Below are positions 1-11,891 of a DNA stretch of 51,420 bases, piece by piece; position 1 is the first letter of the stretch, and each line of letters opens with the position of its first letter. The stretch spans positions 1-51,420 of the forward strand of contig WYBA01000424.1 in the NCBI GenBank assembly GCA_011526095.1, written 5' to 3'. A program made the position numbers and the translations under genes. This DNA comes from Myxococcales bacterium (GTDB lineage Bacteria > Myxococcota_A > Polyangia > Haliangiales > Haliangiaceae). The notes beneath the pieces are model-generated. The model saw only the letters and a list, made by a program, of their open reading frames with translations, was not told the DNA's origin and searched no databases.

Positions 1-171
1 CGCGTCGGGCGCCGCCGCGACCGTCGCGCCCGCGGCGTCCGGCGCGCGCGCGCCCGGGTCGTCGCCCGGGTCGTCCGGCGCCGTGCGCGGGCCGCACGCC
101 GCGAGCGCCCCGAGCGTGGCGAGCGCGGCGAGGGCGGCGAGGGCGGACAGCGACGGGCGCGGCGAACGCAT
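1..171 (-). CDS. Putative lipoprotein, 3' part outside the window
   Basis: The first 57 codons are visible, starting at the ATG at 171, and the frame runs off the left edge. The N-terminus is Met-Arg, a long Ala/Leu hydrophobic stretch and then Leu-Ala-Ala-Cys, a lipobox with the acylated Cys near residue 26. A Pro/Asp/Gly-rich linker follows, as is common in myxobacterial lipoproteins. It lies 17 bases after the stop of the next lipoprotein gene on the same strand, so it is probably the third gene of that operon. The functional domain is not in the window and no function is assigned. Confidence 0.6.
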   Translation of the reverse strand, partial: MRSPRPSLSALAALAALATLGALAACGPRTAPDDPGDDPGARAPDAAGATVAAAPDA

Positions 172-188
172 GGACCGTCGTTCTAGCA

Positions 189-623
189 TCACAGCACCGG
201 CATGCGCGCCATCGCGCGCTGCAGCTCGGGGTCGTCGCGGCAGGGCGCGAGCCCCAGCGCGATCCGGTCGGCGAGGCCCGCCGACACCGCGGCGCGCGCG
301 TCGAGCTCCTCGAGCAGCACCGCGTGCCGCGCCGGGTCGGCGTCGGCCTCGCGCACCGCGCCGAAGATCGTCTCGGCGTGCGCGAACACGGTCAGCAGGT
401 CCGCCGCCATCGCCGGGCAGTCCTGCGCGCGCGCCTCGACCACCTCGGCCATCGCGCGCAGCACCTCGAGCACGCCGTCGGCGAGGTCGGCGATCGCGGC
501 GCGGTCTACCGGCGGCGGCCCGGCGTCGGGGACGACGGGCGGGGGCGCGGGCGTCGGCTCGCGCTGCGCGCCGCCGCACGCGGCGATCATGATCGCCGCC
601 GCGAGCCACGCGTTACCGCGCAT
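189..623 (-). CDS. Small lipoprotein, unknown function (144 aa)
   Basis: The signal peptide is short and ends in Ile-Ala-Ala-Cys, giving lipid attachment at Cys16. A Pro-rich linker (residues 20-40) is followed by an all-helical acidic domain of about 100 residues with two Cys (around 69 and 128) that could form a disulfide. No family was recognised. Its start overlaps the stop of the upstream 615-aa lipoprotein gene by 11 bases, so the two are probably translationally coupled. The helical shape suggests a small periplasmic binding or partner protein, which is inference only. Confidence 0.75.
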   Translation of the reverse strand: MRGNAWLAAAIMIAACGGAQREPTPAPPPVVPDAGPPPVDRAAIADLADGVLEVLRAMAEVVEARAQDCPAMAADLLTVFAHAETIFGAVREADADPARHAVLLEELDARAAVSAGLADRIALGLAPCRDDPELQRAMARMPVL

Positions 624-2460
624 CGGGATCCACCAGGATGGCGGCGCGCGAGCTGCCGATCGCCACCGCGGACGAGCCGTCGGCCTCGCGCACGATGAAC
701 ACCGCGGCGGCCGAGCCGAGGATCGCGGGCGACAGGCTGTTGAGCGGCAGGCCGCCGGCGCCGCAGCCCAGCGCGATCTGCAGCCGCGCCTCCTCCAGCC
801 CGCCGGGGATCGCGTCGACCAGGCCCCACACCGTGTCGAGCGCGCCGTCGCCGTCGAGGTCGTCGATCGCGATGCTCGAGGGCGCGCCCGCCGCGTCGTC
901 CGAGGCGACCTCGCGCAGCTCGGGCCCGTCGTCGCCGGGCGTCAGCCGCCACCGCACGACGCGCGCGCCCGACGGATCGAACGCGCCGCCGAGCAGCAGC
1001 GGCGCCCCGACCGAGACCGGGGTGAACGCCACCGCGCCGAAGCTCGGCACGGCGATCCCGGCGAAGTGGGTCCCGGGCTGGTCGACGACGACGAACCGCG
1101 TCGTCAGCGCGCTGCTGGCCTCGCCGCGCGGCAGCTCGAGGATCAGCGCCGGCAGCGCCGGCTCGTCGTCGTCCTGCGCGATGCACCCGGCGCGCGCGAG
1201 CTTCGGCACGGGCACCTGGGGATCGAGCGTGTCGAGGGAGGCGTTGAGCGCGGCCGCGAACGGCTTCGGCGTGATCTCGCCGGCGACGAGCGGGACGATC
1301 GTGCCGTCGCCGAACTGGGCGAGGACGTAGTCGTCGGCAGGGTCGCCGCCCGCGCAGTCGCGCACGGTGACGAGCGCGCCCGGTCGGTTGGCCGGCGGCG
1401 TTTCGGTCCACGGCGTGCGCCGGCGCTCGGTCACGTCGACCCCGCCGGCGCCGGCGTCGAGCTCGTACTCGATCCACTGCTGCGCGGACATCACCAGGAC
1501 GCGGTCGACGGGGGTGTCGGGCGTGGCGCGCAGGATCGCGAACGTACCGACGTCGCCCAGGTCGTCGCTGCAGCCGGCGATCGCGGCCTCCCCGTTCCAC
1601 GCGGCGACGAACAGGTGGGACCGCCCGGCGTCGCGGGCGAGCCCGACCAGCGCGGCCCGGCCGTCGGCGAGCCGCAGCGGCTGCCAGCCGTCGGTGTCGA
1701 CCTCGAGCGTGTCGTCGGCGTCGCCCGTGCAGGTCGGGTTGACGCCGATCGCCGCGCCGCCGGCGCTCTCGAACGCCGGCAGCGCGAGCGGCTGCGATCG
1801 CGCCCACCGCGCGCGGAGCTGGATCGACGCCGGCCCGTACCCCGCCGGCGTGGCCAGCGCGACGTCGACCGCGCCGCCGGCGCCGGTGACGTACGTCGCC
1901 TCGGGGCCGACGAGCTCCTCTCCACCGGCGCCGTAGACGGTCCATCGCACCTCGCGACCGGCGATCGGCGCCGGGTCGTCGAACCCGTCGTCGAGCCGGA
2001 CCTCCACCCCGCCGGGCACGGGCGCCTCGGCCGCGGGCGCGTCGACGTCGATCGTGACGACCGGCTCGGTCGCGACGGTCACGGTCACGTCGTCGGTGAT
2101 CTCGCCGTGCTCGGCGCAGCCGGCGACGATCGGGCCATCGGCGTCGCGCCCCTCGACGAGGAACAGCTTGCGGCCGGTGCGCGGCACGCCGGCGAGCTCG
2201 GCGCCGGCCCGGGCCTCGCCGAGGCGCAGCGTGGTGGCCGTCACCTGGGCGAGCTCGATCGCGTCCGCGCTCTCCTCGCCGAACGCGAGGCGGTCGCAGT
2301 CGACCGCGTCATCCGCCGGCGCCAGGACGCGGACGGTCACCGTCGCCAGCGCCGCCGCGTAGTCGCGCGGCGCGTCCGGCACGGTGATCGCGACGTCGAC
2401 GCGCGGGTCCTGGCACGCGGCGGCCAGCGCGGCGGTCGCGAGCGCTGTCGCCGTGCGCAT
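613..2460 (-). CDS. Large lipoprotein with FG-GAP/VCBS-like repeats (615 aa)
   Basis: The chosen start is the ATG at 2460, which gives a lipoprotein signal with Ala-Ala-Ala-Cys at Cys16; another ATG at 2472 is possible. The mature protein is beta-rich. It begins with an Ig-like stretch (about 20-230), followed by repeated blades. One carries the Asp-Leu-Asp-Gly-Asp-Gly motif (IDDLDGDGALDTVWG), typical of FG-GAP/VCBS calcium-binding propeller repeats. It is expected on the outer membrane or in the periplasm. The gene heads a three-lipoprotein operon with the two genes downstream. It is divergent from the FHA-sigma54 activator gene, with 40 bases between the starts. Confidence 0.75.
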   Translation of the reverse strand: MRTATALATAALAAACQDPRVDVAITVPDAPRDYAAALATVTVRVLAPADDAVDCDRLAFGEESADAIELAQVTATTLRLGEARAGAELAGVPRTGRKLFLVEGRDADGPIVAGCAEHGEITDDVTVTVATEPVVTIDVDAPAAEAPVPGGVEVRLDDGFDDPAPIAGREVRWTVYGAGGEELVGPEATYVTGAGGAVDVALATPAGYGPASIQLRARWARSQPLALPAFESAGGAAIGVNPTCTGDADDTLEVDTDGWQPLRLADGRAALVGLARDAGRSHLFVAAWNGEAAIAGCSDDLGDVGTFAILRATPDTPVDRVLVMSAQQWIEYELDAGAGGVDVTERRRTPWTETPPANRPGALVTVRDCAGGDPADDYVLAQFGDGTIVPLVAGEITPKPFAAALNASLDTLDPQVPVPKLARAGCIAQDDDEPALPALILELPRGEASSALTTRFVVVDQPGTHFAGIAVPSFGAVAFTPVSVGAPLLLGGAFDPSGARVVRWRLTPGDDGPELREVASDDAAGAPSSIAIDDLDGDGALDTVWGLVDAIPGGLEEARLQIALGCGAGGLPLNSLSPAILGSAAAVFIVREADGSSAVAIGSSRAAILVDPDAR

Positions 2461-2500
2461 CACCCGGAGCATCGTAGCACCTGCGGTATGCTGGCCGCCG

Positions 2501-3895
2501 GTGTCCGTCGATCGCAAGACCGTGCTCCAGACCGGGCTCGTCACGACGCCCGTGCGCGGGCGCACGGCGGTCCGGACGTGGGTCGTGCAGATCGTCGCGG
2601 ACGGCCTCGAGGCCGGTGCGCAGGTCGCGCTCGGCGCGCGCCCGGTCACGCTCGGGGCGCACCGCGGCTGCGATCTCGTCGTCGACGATCCGCAGGTGTC
2701 GCGGCGCCACGCCGAGCTGTCGGCCGAGCCCGACGGCGTGCGGGTCAAGGACCTCGGGTCGACCAACGGCACGTGGTGGCAGGGATCACGGATCACCGAG
2801 GTCGTCGTGCCGTCGGGCGCGCTGCTCAAGCTCGGCGCGGTGACGGTGCGGATCGGGGCGGGCGAGGCGCCGCGCGTCCCGCCGAGCGATCGCCACCGGT
2901 TCGGCGCGATGGTCGGCCGCTCGGTCGCGATGCGCGAGCTGTTCGCGGTGCTGGAGCTGGCGGCGCCGTCCGACGCCACCGTGCTGATCGAGGGCGAGTC
3001 CGGCACCGGCAAGGAGCTGGCGGCGCGCGCGGTCCACGATCACTCCGACCGCGCCGGCGGTCCGTTCGTCGTCGTCGACTGCTCCGCGATCGCCGAGGCG
3101 CTGATCGACTCGCACCTGTTCGGTCACGTCCGCGGCGCGTTCACCGGCGCCGAGCGCGAGCGCAAGGGCGCGTTCGTCGAGGCCACCGGCGGCACGCTGT
3201 TCCTCGACGAGCTGGGCGAGCTGCCGCTGCCGGCCCAGGCGCGCCTCTTGCGCGCGCTCGAGGCGCAGACGGTGCAGCCGGTCGGCGCGGACCGCCCGGT
3301 CTCGGTCGACACCCGCGTCGTCGCCGCGACCCACCGCGACCTGGCGCGGATGGTCGCGGCCAAGACGTTCCGGTTCGATCTCTTCTACCGGCTCGCGGTC
3401 GTCCACGTCGCGCTGCCGGCGCTGCGCGACCGGCTGGAGGACCTGCCCGAGCTGATCGCGGCGTTCTACGCGGGGCGCGGCGTCGAGCCGGGCCCGATCG
3501 CCGGCGACAACCTGGCGCGGCTCGAGCGCCACGCCTGGCCCGGCAACGTCCGCGAGCTGCGCAACGTGCTCGAGCGGGCGTGGGCGATGTCGGGCAAGGG
3601 CGCGCCGTTCGCCGCGCTGCGGCTGTGGGTCGACGCGTCGACCGCCGCCGAGGTCGATCGCCCCGACGTCGTCGACACGTCGCTGCCGTTCAAGGACGCC
3701 AAGGAGCGGTGGAACGATCAGTTCGAGCGGCGTTACCTCGCGGCGGTGTTCGCCTCGCACGACGGCAACATCACGCGCGCCGCCGAGCACGCCGGGATCA
3801 ACCGCCGCCACTTCCGCGAGCTGCTCTACAAGCACGGCCTGCTCGAGCGGCCGCGCCCAGGCGGCGACGGCGACGCCGGCGACGACGCGGAGTAG
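2501..3895 (+). CDS. FHA-domain sigma54-dependent transcriptional activator (464 aa)
   Basis: An N-terminal FHA domain (about residues 30-115, with SRRHAEL and STNGTWW) reads phosphothreonine. An AAA+ sigma54-activation domain follows (about 135-370). It has Walker A GESGTGKE (165-172), the sigma54-contact loop GAFTGA (212-217) and Walker B GGTLFLDE. A Fis-type helix-turn-helix closes the protein (about 424-449, GNITRAAEHAGINRRHFREL). The GTG at 2501 was chosen because translation upstream of it looks non-coding. The next gene, a Ser/Thr kinase, starts 3 bases after the stop. This fits the myxobacterial scheme in which a kinase phosphorylates a partner that the FHA domain senses. Target genes are not known from the sequence. 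Confidence 0.93.
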   Translation: MSVDRKTVLQTGLVTTPVRGRTAVRTWVVQIVADGLEAGAQVALGARPVTLGAHRGCDLVVDDPQVSRRHAELSAEPDGVRVKDLGSTNGTWWQGSRITEVVVPSGALLKLGAVTVRIGAGEAPRVPPSDRHRFGAMVGRSVAMRELFAVLELAAPSDATVLIEGESGTGKELAARAVHDHSDRAGGPFVVVDCSAIAEALIDSHLFGHVRGAFTGAERERKGAFVEATGGTLFLDELGELPLPAQARLLRALEAQTVQPVGADRPVSVDTRVVAATHRDLARMVAAKTFRFDLFYRLAVVHVALPALRDRLEDLPELIAAFYAGRGVEPGPIAGDNLARLERHAWPGNVRELRNVLERAWAMSGKGAPFAALRLWVDASTAAEVDRPDVVDTSLPFKDAKERWNDQFERRYLAAVFASHDGNITRAAEHAGINRRHFRELLYKHGLLERPRPGGDGDAGDDAE

Positions 3896-3898
3896 CCC

Positions 3899-5599
<1,701 letters not shown>

Positions 5600-5732
5600 C
5601 GCGCCCGCCTCGCCGCGCCGCGGATCTCGAGGTCCCACCTGCGCGCCTGGCGCTGGCCCGGCCGGTACCTCCGCGTCCCGGCGATCCGCCCGCCTCGCAC
5701 CCAACCTCCCGACATCCCTCGCATCTCGCCCC

Positions 5733-5748
5733 TGGCAAGCGAGTTGCT
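5733..5748 (+). promoter_or_regulatory. Candidate sigma54 (-24/-12) promoter
   Basis: The sequence TGGCAAGCGAGTTGCT fits the TGGCACR-N4-TTGCW consensus with one mismatch (A for C) and has the required GG-N10-GC spacing. The predicted transcript start is near 5758, about 38 bases before the ATG at 5796, which has a good Shine-Dalgarno (AAGGAG, 5784-5789). Two sigma54 activators are encoded in the window. It is predicted by eye and not tested. Confidence 0.55.
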
Positions 5749-5795
5749 CTATCCGCGGTCGCGACCCCCCCTCGCACCACGAAAAGGAGCCTCCG

Positions 5796-6842
5796 ATGCG
5801 GACCCGTAGCCTCACCACCTTCCTCGCCGCCACCACCTTCGCCCTCGGCGCCGCCGCCTGCGCCGACGAGCCCTCCGCCCCGGACGATCCCGACGTCGTC
5901 GCCGACGCGCTCGAGCAGGAGCACGGCGGCCTCGACATGGAGGACGAGGCGCCGATGTTCGGCGCCGAGGCCGACCTCGCCGCCGCCGAGGTCGAGCCCA
6001 CCACGATCTACACCGACGCGCTCGACGCCGACGCCGACGTCGTCGCGATGCGCGAGCTGCCGAACGCGGTCCGCGGCCGCGTGGTCCTGGCGTGGGGCCA
6101 GCTGCCGCCCGACGTCGAGCCCGAGGCCTACGCCCGCGAGTGGACCGGCCGGCTCAGCCTCGACCGCGGCGCGATGGTCGTGCGCCGGACGATCGGCTTC
6201 GAGGACGCGACCGACCGCGTCCTGCCGCGCACCGACCGCCTCGCGGTCGACTTCGAGTCGATCACGCGGCCGTTCGCCGACGGCCTCGTGCTCGAGATCA
6301 TCGACCCCGATCCGACGAACGCCGAGCCGCTGACCCTGCGCTACGAGCGCGCCGCCGGCGGCGAGGTCTCGCTCGACCTGGTGTCGCTGCTCGACGGCCC
6401 GGAGACGCTCGTCGTCGACAGCGAGGGCAACCGCATGGTCGCGCTCGCGCTGCGCGACGGCGACGCGTGCGACCACGGCTTCGTCCGCGGCCGGTGGCGC
6501 GCGCTGCGCGACGAGGTCGGCGGGATGCTCGGCGAGGTCGTCGACGCCGACGGCGCGGTGATCGGCCACATCCGCGGCATCTGGGGCGAGCGCCGCGACG
6601 GCGAGCAGGTGTTCTTCGGCAAGTACATCAACGTCGCGGGCGAGTTCCGCGGGATCTTCGGTGGCCACTACGAAGACGGCCAGCTCGTCGGCCGGTGGCT
6701 GACCCGCGCCGGCGAGCACGGCCGCCTCGACGGCCGCTACGAGGCGGCGTCGCCCGACCGTCCGCTCGCCGGACACTTCGGGATGCGCTGGGCCGAGACC
6801 TCGTGCGCCGGCGACCTGCCCGACGAGGGCCTCTCGCCCTGA
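5796..6842 (+). CDS. Lipoprotein, unknown function, Gly-rich C-terminus (348 aa)
   Basis: The ATG is preceded by AAGGAG at 6 bases spacing. The signal peptide ends in Gly-Ala-Ala-Ala-Cys (Cys22). The mature part starts very acidic (25-80). A beta-rich region follows, ending in Gly/Tyr/Phe-rich repeats (about 245-320, with IRGIWGE, GEFRGIFGGHYEDGQLVG and GRLDGRY) that resemble MORN or hairpin-repeat surfaces. No named family was recognised. It sits behind a sigma54-type promoter and 67 bases upstream of a RiPP-like precursor on the same strand. Co-transcription is likely, but a role in that peptide's export or binding is only a guess. Confidence 0.8.
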   Translation: MRTRSLTTFLAATTFALGAAACADEPSAPDDPDVVADALEQEHGGLDMEDEAPMFGAEADLAAAEVEPTTIYTDALDADADVVAMRELPNAVRGRVVLAWGQLPPDVEPEAYAREWTGRLSLDRGAMVVRRTIGFEDATDRVLPRTDRLAVDFESITRPFADGLVLEIIDPDPTNAEPLTLRYERAAGGEVSLDLVSLLDGPETLVVDSEGNRMVALALRDGDACDHGFVRGRWRALRDEVGGMLGEVVDADGAVIGHIRGIWGERRDGEQVFFGKYINVAGEFRGIFGGHYEDGQLVGRWLTRAGEHGRLDGRYEAASPDRPLAGHFGMRWAETSCAGDLPDEGLSP

Positions 6843-6909
6843 CCTTCCTCGTTCCTTCCCCCGTCACGAACCGACCTCTGCACGCACTCATTCGACACAG
6901 GACACTCAG

Positions 6910-7092
6910 ATGAAGAAGACCAGCAAGAAGCTCACCCTCCGCACCACCACCCTCCGCAACCTCGACGCCGTCGCGGGCGGTCGCGAACGCCCGCGCACCT
7001 ACGGCTGCCCCTCGGTGAACGACGTCAGCTGCCTGCCGCCCAAGTCCGACGGCTGCTTCACGGAGATCAACTGCCCGACGATCACCCAGTGA
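6910..7092 (+). CDS. Putative RiPP precursor with double-Gly leader (lanthipeptide-like, 60 aa)
   Basis: The leader has the KKLTLRTTTLRNLDAVAGG pattern (residues 6-24). It matches the 'K-L-x-L-x-x-x-T-L-R-x-L ... V-x-G-G' leaders of the natural-product precursor/class I lanthipeptide-like families found in Bacteroidota and Myxococcota. The predicted core (25-60) has four Cys (33, 41, 49, 55) interleaved with Ser35, Ser40, Ser46, Thr51, Thr57 and Thr59, suited to thioether or disulfide rings. No LanB, LanM, protease or ABC transporter is adjacent, so the modifying enzymes must lie elsewhere if it is real. A simple Cys-rich secreted peptide is the alternative. Short length and lack of a local enzyme limit certainty. 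Confidence 0.65.
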   Translation: MKKTSKKLTLRTTTLRNLDAVAGGRERPRTYGCPSVNDVSCLPPKSDGCFTEINCPTITQ

Positions 7093-7116
7093 CCCACGCC
7101 CTCACCGGCGCCGCCA

Positions 7117-8811
<1,695 letters not shown>

Positions 8812-8950
8812 GGGACCTCCGTCCGCGCGTCGGCGCGGCGAGTGGGGGCGTCGGTTCTGTCCGGTCAGTGACCGCGGGCGCCGCGGCGGTTACTCGCCCC
8901 GCGCGGCGCCGCGGCGCCCGCCGCGCGCGCCAGGCTGGTGCCGCGGCCGG

Positions 8951-10978
8951 CTATGGCCGCGCCAGCTCGGGCACCGCGGGCGCGCCGTGCGCGATCCGCA
9001 CGATGCCGCCGAGCGCGTCGCTCAGCACGTAGGCGCCGTCGCGGTCGGCGGCGAGCCGCGGCGGATCACCGCCGGTGACCGACAGCCACCGCATCACCAC
9101 CGGCGCCTCGTCTTCGCCCGGCGTGATCCGCACCACCTCCCACGCGTCCCCGAGATCGTGGCGCTGCACCAGGACGTAGAGCAGCCCGTTGCCCTCGGCG
9201 AGATCGAGGGCGGTGCTGCCGCCGAAGCTCCGCACCTGGCGCGTCTCGCGGCCGTCGGTGTCCAGCTCCTGGACCGCCTGCCCGCCGGCGAGGAAGTACA
9301 GCTTGTCGCCGAGCCGGACCAGCTGCGGGCCCGGGTAGCTGTTGCCGGTGTCGTCGGTCCACAGCGCGGTGACCTCGCCGCGCTCGCTGATCCGCGTCAC
9401 GGTCCCGCCGCCGCCCGAGCCGAACACGGTCGTGTAGACGTAGTCGTCGTCGAACACCAGGTCGGCGCCGCTGTCGCCGCCGTAGTAGCCGTAGTCGTTG
9501 CGGGCGAGCTCGAACGGCGCGCCGCCGTCGCGCTTCATCGTCATCAGCGCCGTGCCGTTGATCCAGAACAGGTGGCGACGGTGCGCCGTCAGCGCGTAGA
9601 TCGCGTTGTCCGTGTACCGGACGACCTGGGCGGTGCCGCCCTTGAGCGGCAGGCGGTGGATCACGGAGTCCTCGGCGTAGTAGAGCCCGCCCGGCCCGAC
9701 CGTGAAGCTCGACAGCCAGCCGCCGCCGCGCCCGATCCGGCGGCGCGCGCCGGCCGCGGGCGCGCCGCGCCAGAACGACACCCCGCCGGAGCCGTCGCGC
9801 GGCGTCTCGGCCCAGTACACGATCCCGTCGCGCGCGGTCATCGCCAGCGCCTGCTCGTCGACGCCGACCGCGAGCGTCACGCCGCGCGCGCGCCGCGGCA
9901 CCGCGAGGATCGCGTGGTTGCCGCTGTCCTGGCGCTGGGCGATCGCGTAGACCCAGTCGCCCGCGAGCAGCGGCGGGCGCGGCGTCAGCAGCAGCGCCTG
10001 GTCGGTCATCGCCAGCACCTCCGCCGGCGCGCCGGCCGCCTTGTCGTAGAGCGCGGTCGCGCCGGAGATCGCGCCGCCGACGACGACGACGCCGCGCGCG
10101 TCCGCCGCGGCGCCGGTGGCGCGCCCCGGGAGCTCGACCCGCGGGCGGCGATCGCCGTCGAGCGCGACCGAGCGCAGCGCGACGCCGCGCTCGGTCGTCC
10201 ACCACGCCCGCCCGCCGTGGACGACCACGCCGATCGGGCTCGGCTGCCCCGACGCGAGCGTCTCGACCGGCCCGCCGGCGCGGCGGACGCGGCGCACCGC
10301 GCCCTCGCCGCGGACCTCGACCCCGAGCGGCGCGTAGGGCGAGCCGCCGTCGGGGTCCGGGTCGTGATCGGTCCAGTAGAGGTGGTCGCCGTCGAGCGCG
10401 AGCGAGGTGACCTCGGTCTGGCCGGACACCAGCTCCACCGGCTCGCCCCCGGTGGTGGTGGGGACCATATCCGCGTCGTGCGTGACGCGCGCGGCGCGCG
10501 GGATCTTGAAGATCGACAGGCCGGTCGCGGCGTAGACGGCGGCGTCGTCCAGCGTCATCGCCGATACCCACCCCAGCCCCTCCGCCAGCATCGCCGGCTC
10601 GGCGCCCGGTGGCGCGCCGACCTCGATCGCGAGCAGGTTGGCGCCGTCGGCGACATACAGCGTGCCGTCGTCGACCACCAGCCCGGTCACCTCGAGCCCC
10701 TCGGTCGCCTTCGACACGACCTCGACCTTGCCCGCGCCCTCGTCGCCGAGGGGGCGCCGCCTGATCCCCGCGGTGTCGGCCCAGTAGAGGTAGGCGCCGT
10801 CGGTCGCCAGGACGTGGATCACGTCGGCGTCGGCGACGATGAACGGCGCGGCGTCCGCGAGCGCGGCGTCCGCGGCGGACCCGCTCCCGGCCCCGGCGGC
10901 GCCGGCGCGCGGGCCGCACGCGGCGAGGGCGATCAGCATCCACGTCCACGCCAGCGCGTGGCTCCGGCGACGAGCCAT
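8951..10978 (-). CDS. Lipoprotein with YWTD-type beta-propeller repeats (675 aa)
   Basis: The start at 10978 gives an N-terminus Met-Ala-Arg-Arg-Arg, a hydrophobic stretch and Leu-Ala-Ala-Cys (about Cys22); ATGs at 10987 and 10996 are alternatives. The mature chain is built of repeated beta blades marked by YLYWADTAG, HLYWTDHDP, IVYWAETP, GLYYAED and LFWINGT. These resemble the YWTD/LDL-receptor propeller class, probably two propellers of six blades. It is likely anchored at the outer membrane and binds a protein or glycan, which is inference from the fold. It is divergent from the MBL hydrolase gene, with 30 bases between the starts. Confidence 0.82.
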   Translation of the reverse strand: MARRRSHALAWTWMLIALAACGPRAGAAGAGSGSAADAALADAAPFIVADADVIHVLATDGAYLYWADTAGIRRRPLGDEGAGKVEVVSKATEGLEVTGLVVDDGTLYVADGANLLAIEVGAPPGAEPAMLAEGLGWVSAMTLDDAAVYAATGLSIFKIPRAARVTHDADMVPTTTGGEPVELVSGQTEVTSLALDGDHLYWTDHDPDPDGGSPYAPLGVEVRGEGAVRRVRRAGGPVETLASGQPSPIGVVVHGGRAWWTTERGVALRSVALDGDRRPRVELPGRATGAAADARGVVVVGGAISGATALYDKAAGAPAEVLAMTDQALLLTPRPPLLAGDWVYAIAQRQDSGNHAILAVPRRARGVTLAVGVDEQALAMTARDGIVYWAETPRDGSGGVSFWRGAPAAGARRRIGRGGGWLSSFTVGPGGLYYAEDSVIHRLPLKGGTAQVVRYTDNAIYALTAHRRHLFWINGTALMTMKRDGGAPFELARNDYGYYGGDSGADLVFDDDYVYTTVFGSGGGGTVTRISERGEVTALWTDDTGNSYPGPQLVRLGDKLYFLAGGQAVQELDTDGRETRQVRSFGGSTALDLAEGNGLLYVLVQRHDLGDAWEVVRITPGEDEAPVVMRWLSVTGGDPPRLAADRDGAYVLSDALGGIVRIAHGAPAVPELARP

Positions 10979-11008
10979 GGCGGGCATGGTAGCCATAGAT
11001 CCCGCACG

Positions 11009-11878
11009 ATGTCGTCCCGCACGCTCACCTCGGTCCTCGGCAACTCGCAGCGCCTCGACGGCGGCGCGATGTTCGGCAACGCCCCGCGCGCGGTGTGGCA
11101 GGCGTGGATCCCGCCCGACGAGCGCCACCGCATCCCGCTGGCGTGCCGGGCGATGCTGGTGCGCGAGCCCGGCCGCGTCGTGCTGTGCGAGACCGGCATC
11201 GGAGCGTTCTTCGAGCCGGCGATGCGCGACCGGTTCGGCGTCGTCGAGGACCGCCACGTCCTGCTCGAGTCGCTCGCGGCGGTCGGCGTCGCGCCCGAGG
11301 ACGTCGACGTGGTCGTGCTGTCGCACCTGCACTTCGACCACGCCGGCGGCGCGCTCACCGCGTGGCGCGCCGGCGAGCCGTCGGCGCTGGTGTTCCCGCG
11401 CGCGCGCTGGGTCGTCGGCGCCCAGGCGTGGGCCCGCGCGCTCGCGCCGCACCCGCGCGACCGGGCGTCGTTCATCCCGGCGCTGCAGCCGCTGCTCGAG
11501 GCGACCGGGCGGCTGGAGCTCGTCACCGGGGCCCGCTCGGAGGTGCTCGGCGACGGCTTCACGTTCCACACCAGCGACGGCCACACGCCGGGCCTGCTGC
11601 TGGCGGAGGTCGCGATGCCCGACGGGCCGGTGGTGTTCGCGGCCGACCTGATCCCGGGCCGCGCGTGGGTCCACCTGCCGATCACGATGGGCTACGACCG
11701 CTATCCGGAGCGGCTGATCGACGAGAAGACCGCGCTGCTCGGCGACCTGCTCGCCCGGCGCGGCCGGCTGTTCTTCACCCACGACCCCGAGATCGCGCTC
11801 GGCCGGCTCGCGCGCGACGACCGCGGCCGGTTCCACACGGTCGACGAGCAGGCGCACGTCGTCGATCTCGCCGCGTGA
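11009..11878 (+). CDS. MBL-fold metallo-hydrolase (289 aa)
   Basis: The metallo-beta-lactamase signature HLHFDH is at 106-111, with later metal ligands in SDGHTPG (about 191-197), in AADLIPG and in the C-terminal THDPE. The length and the absence of a signal peptide fit cytoplasmic glyoxalase-II or lactonase-type hydrolases of the MBL superfamily. The substrate cannot be told from sequence. A methyltransferase gene begins 13 bases after its stop, so the two are probably co-transcribed. Confidence 0.9.
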   Translation: MSSRTLTSVLGNSQRLDGGAMFGNAPRAVWQAWIPPDERHRIPLACRAMLVREPGRVVLCETGIGAFFEPAMRDRFGVVEDRHVLLESLAAVGVAPEDVDVVVLSHLHFDHAGGALTAWRAGEPSALVFPRARWVVGAQAWARALAPHPRDRASFIPALQPLLEATGRLELVTGARSEVLGDGFTFHTSDGHTPGLLLAEVAMPDGPVVFAADLIPGRAWVHLPITMGYDRYPERLIDEKTALLGDLLARRGRLFFTHDPEIALGRLARDDRGRFHTVDEQAHVVDLAA

Positions 11879-11891
11879 TATATCCGCCGCG

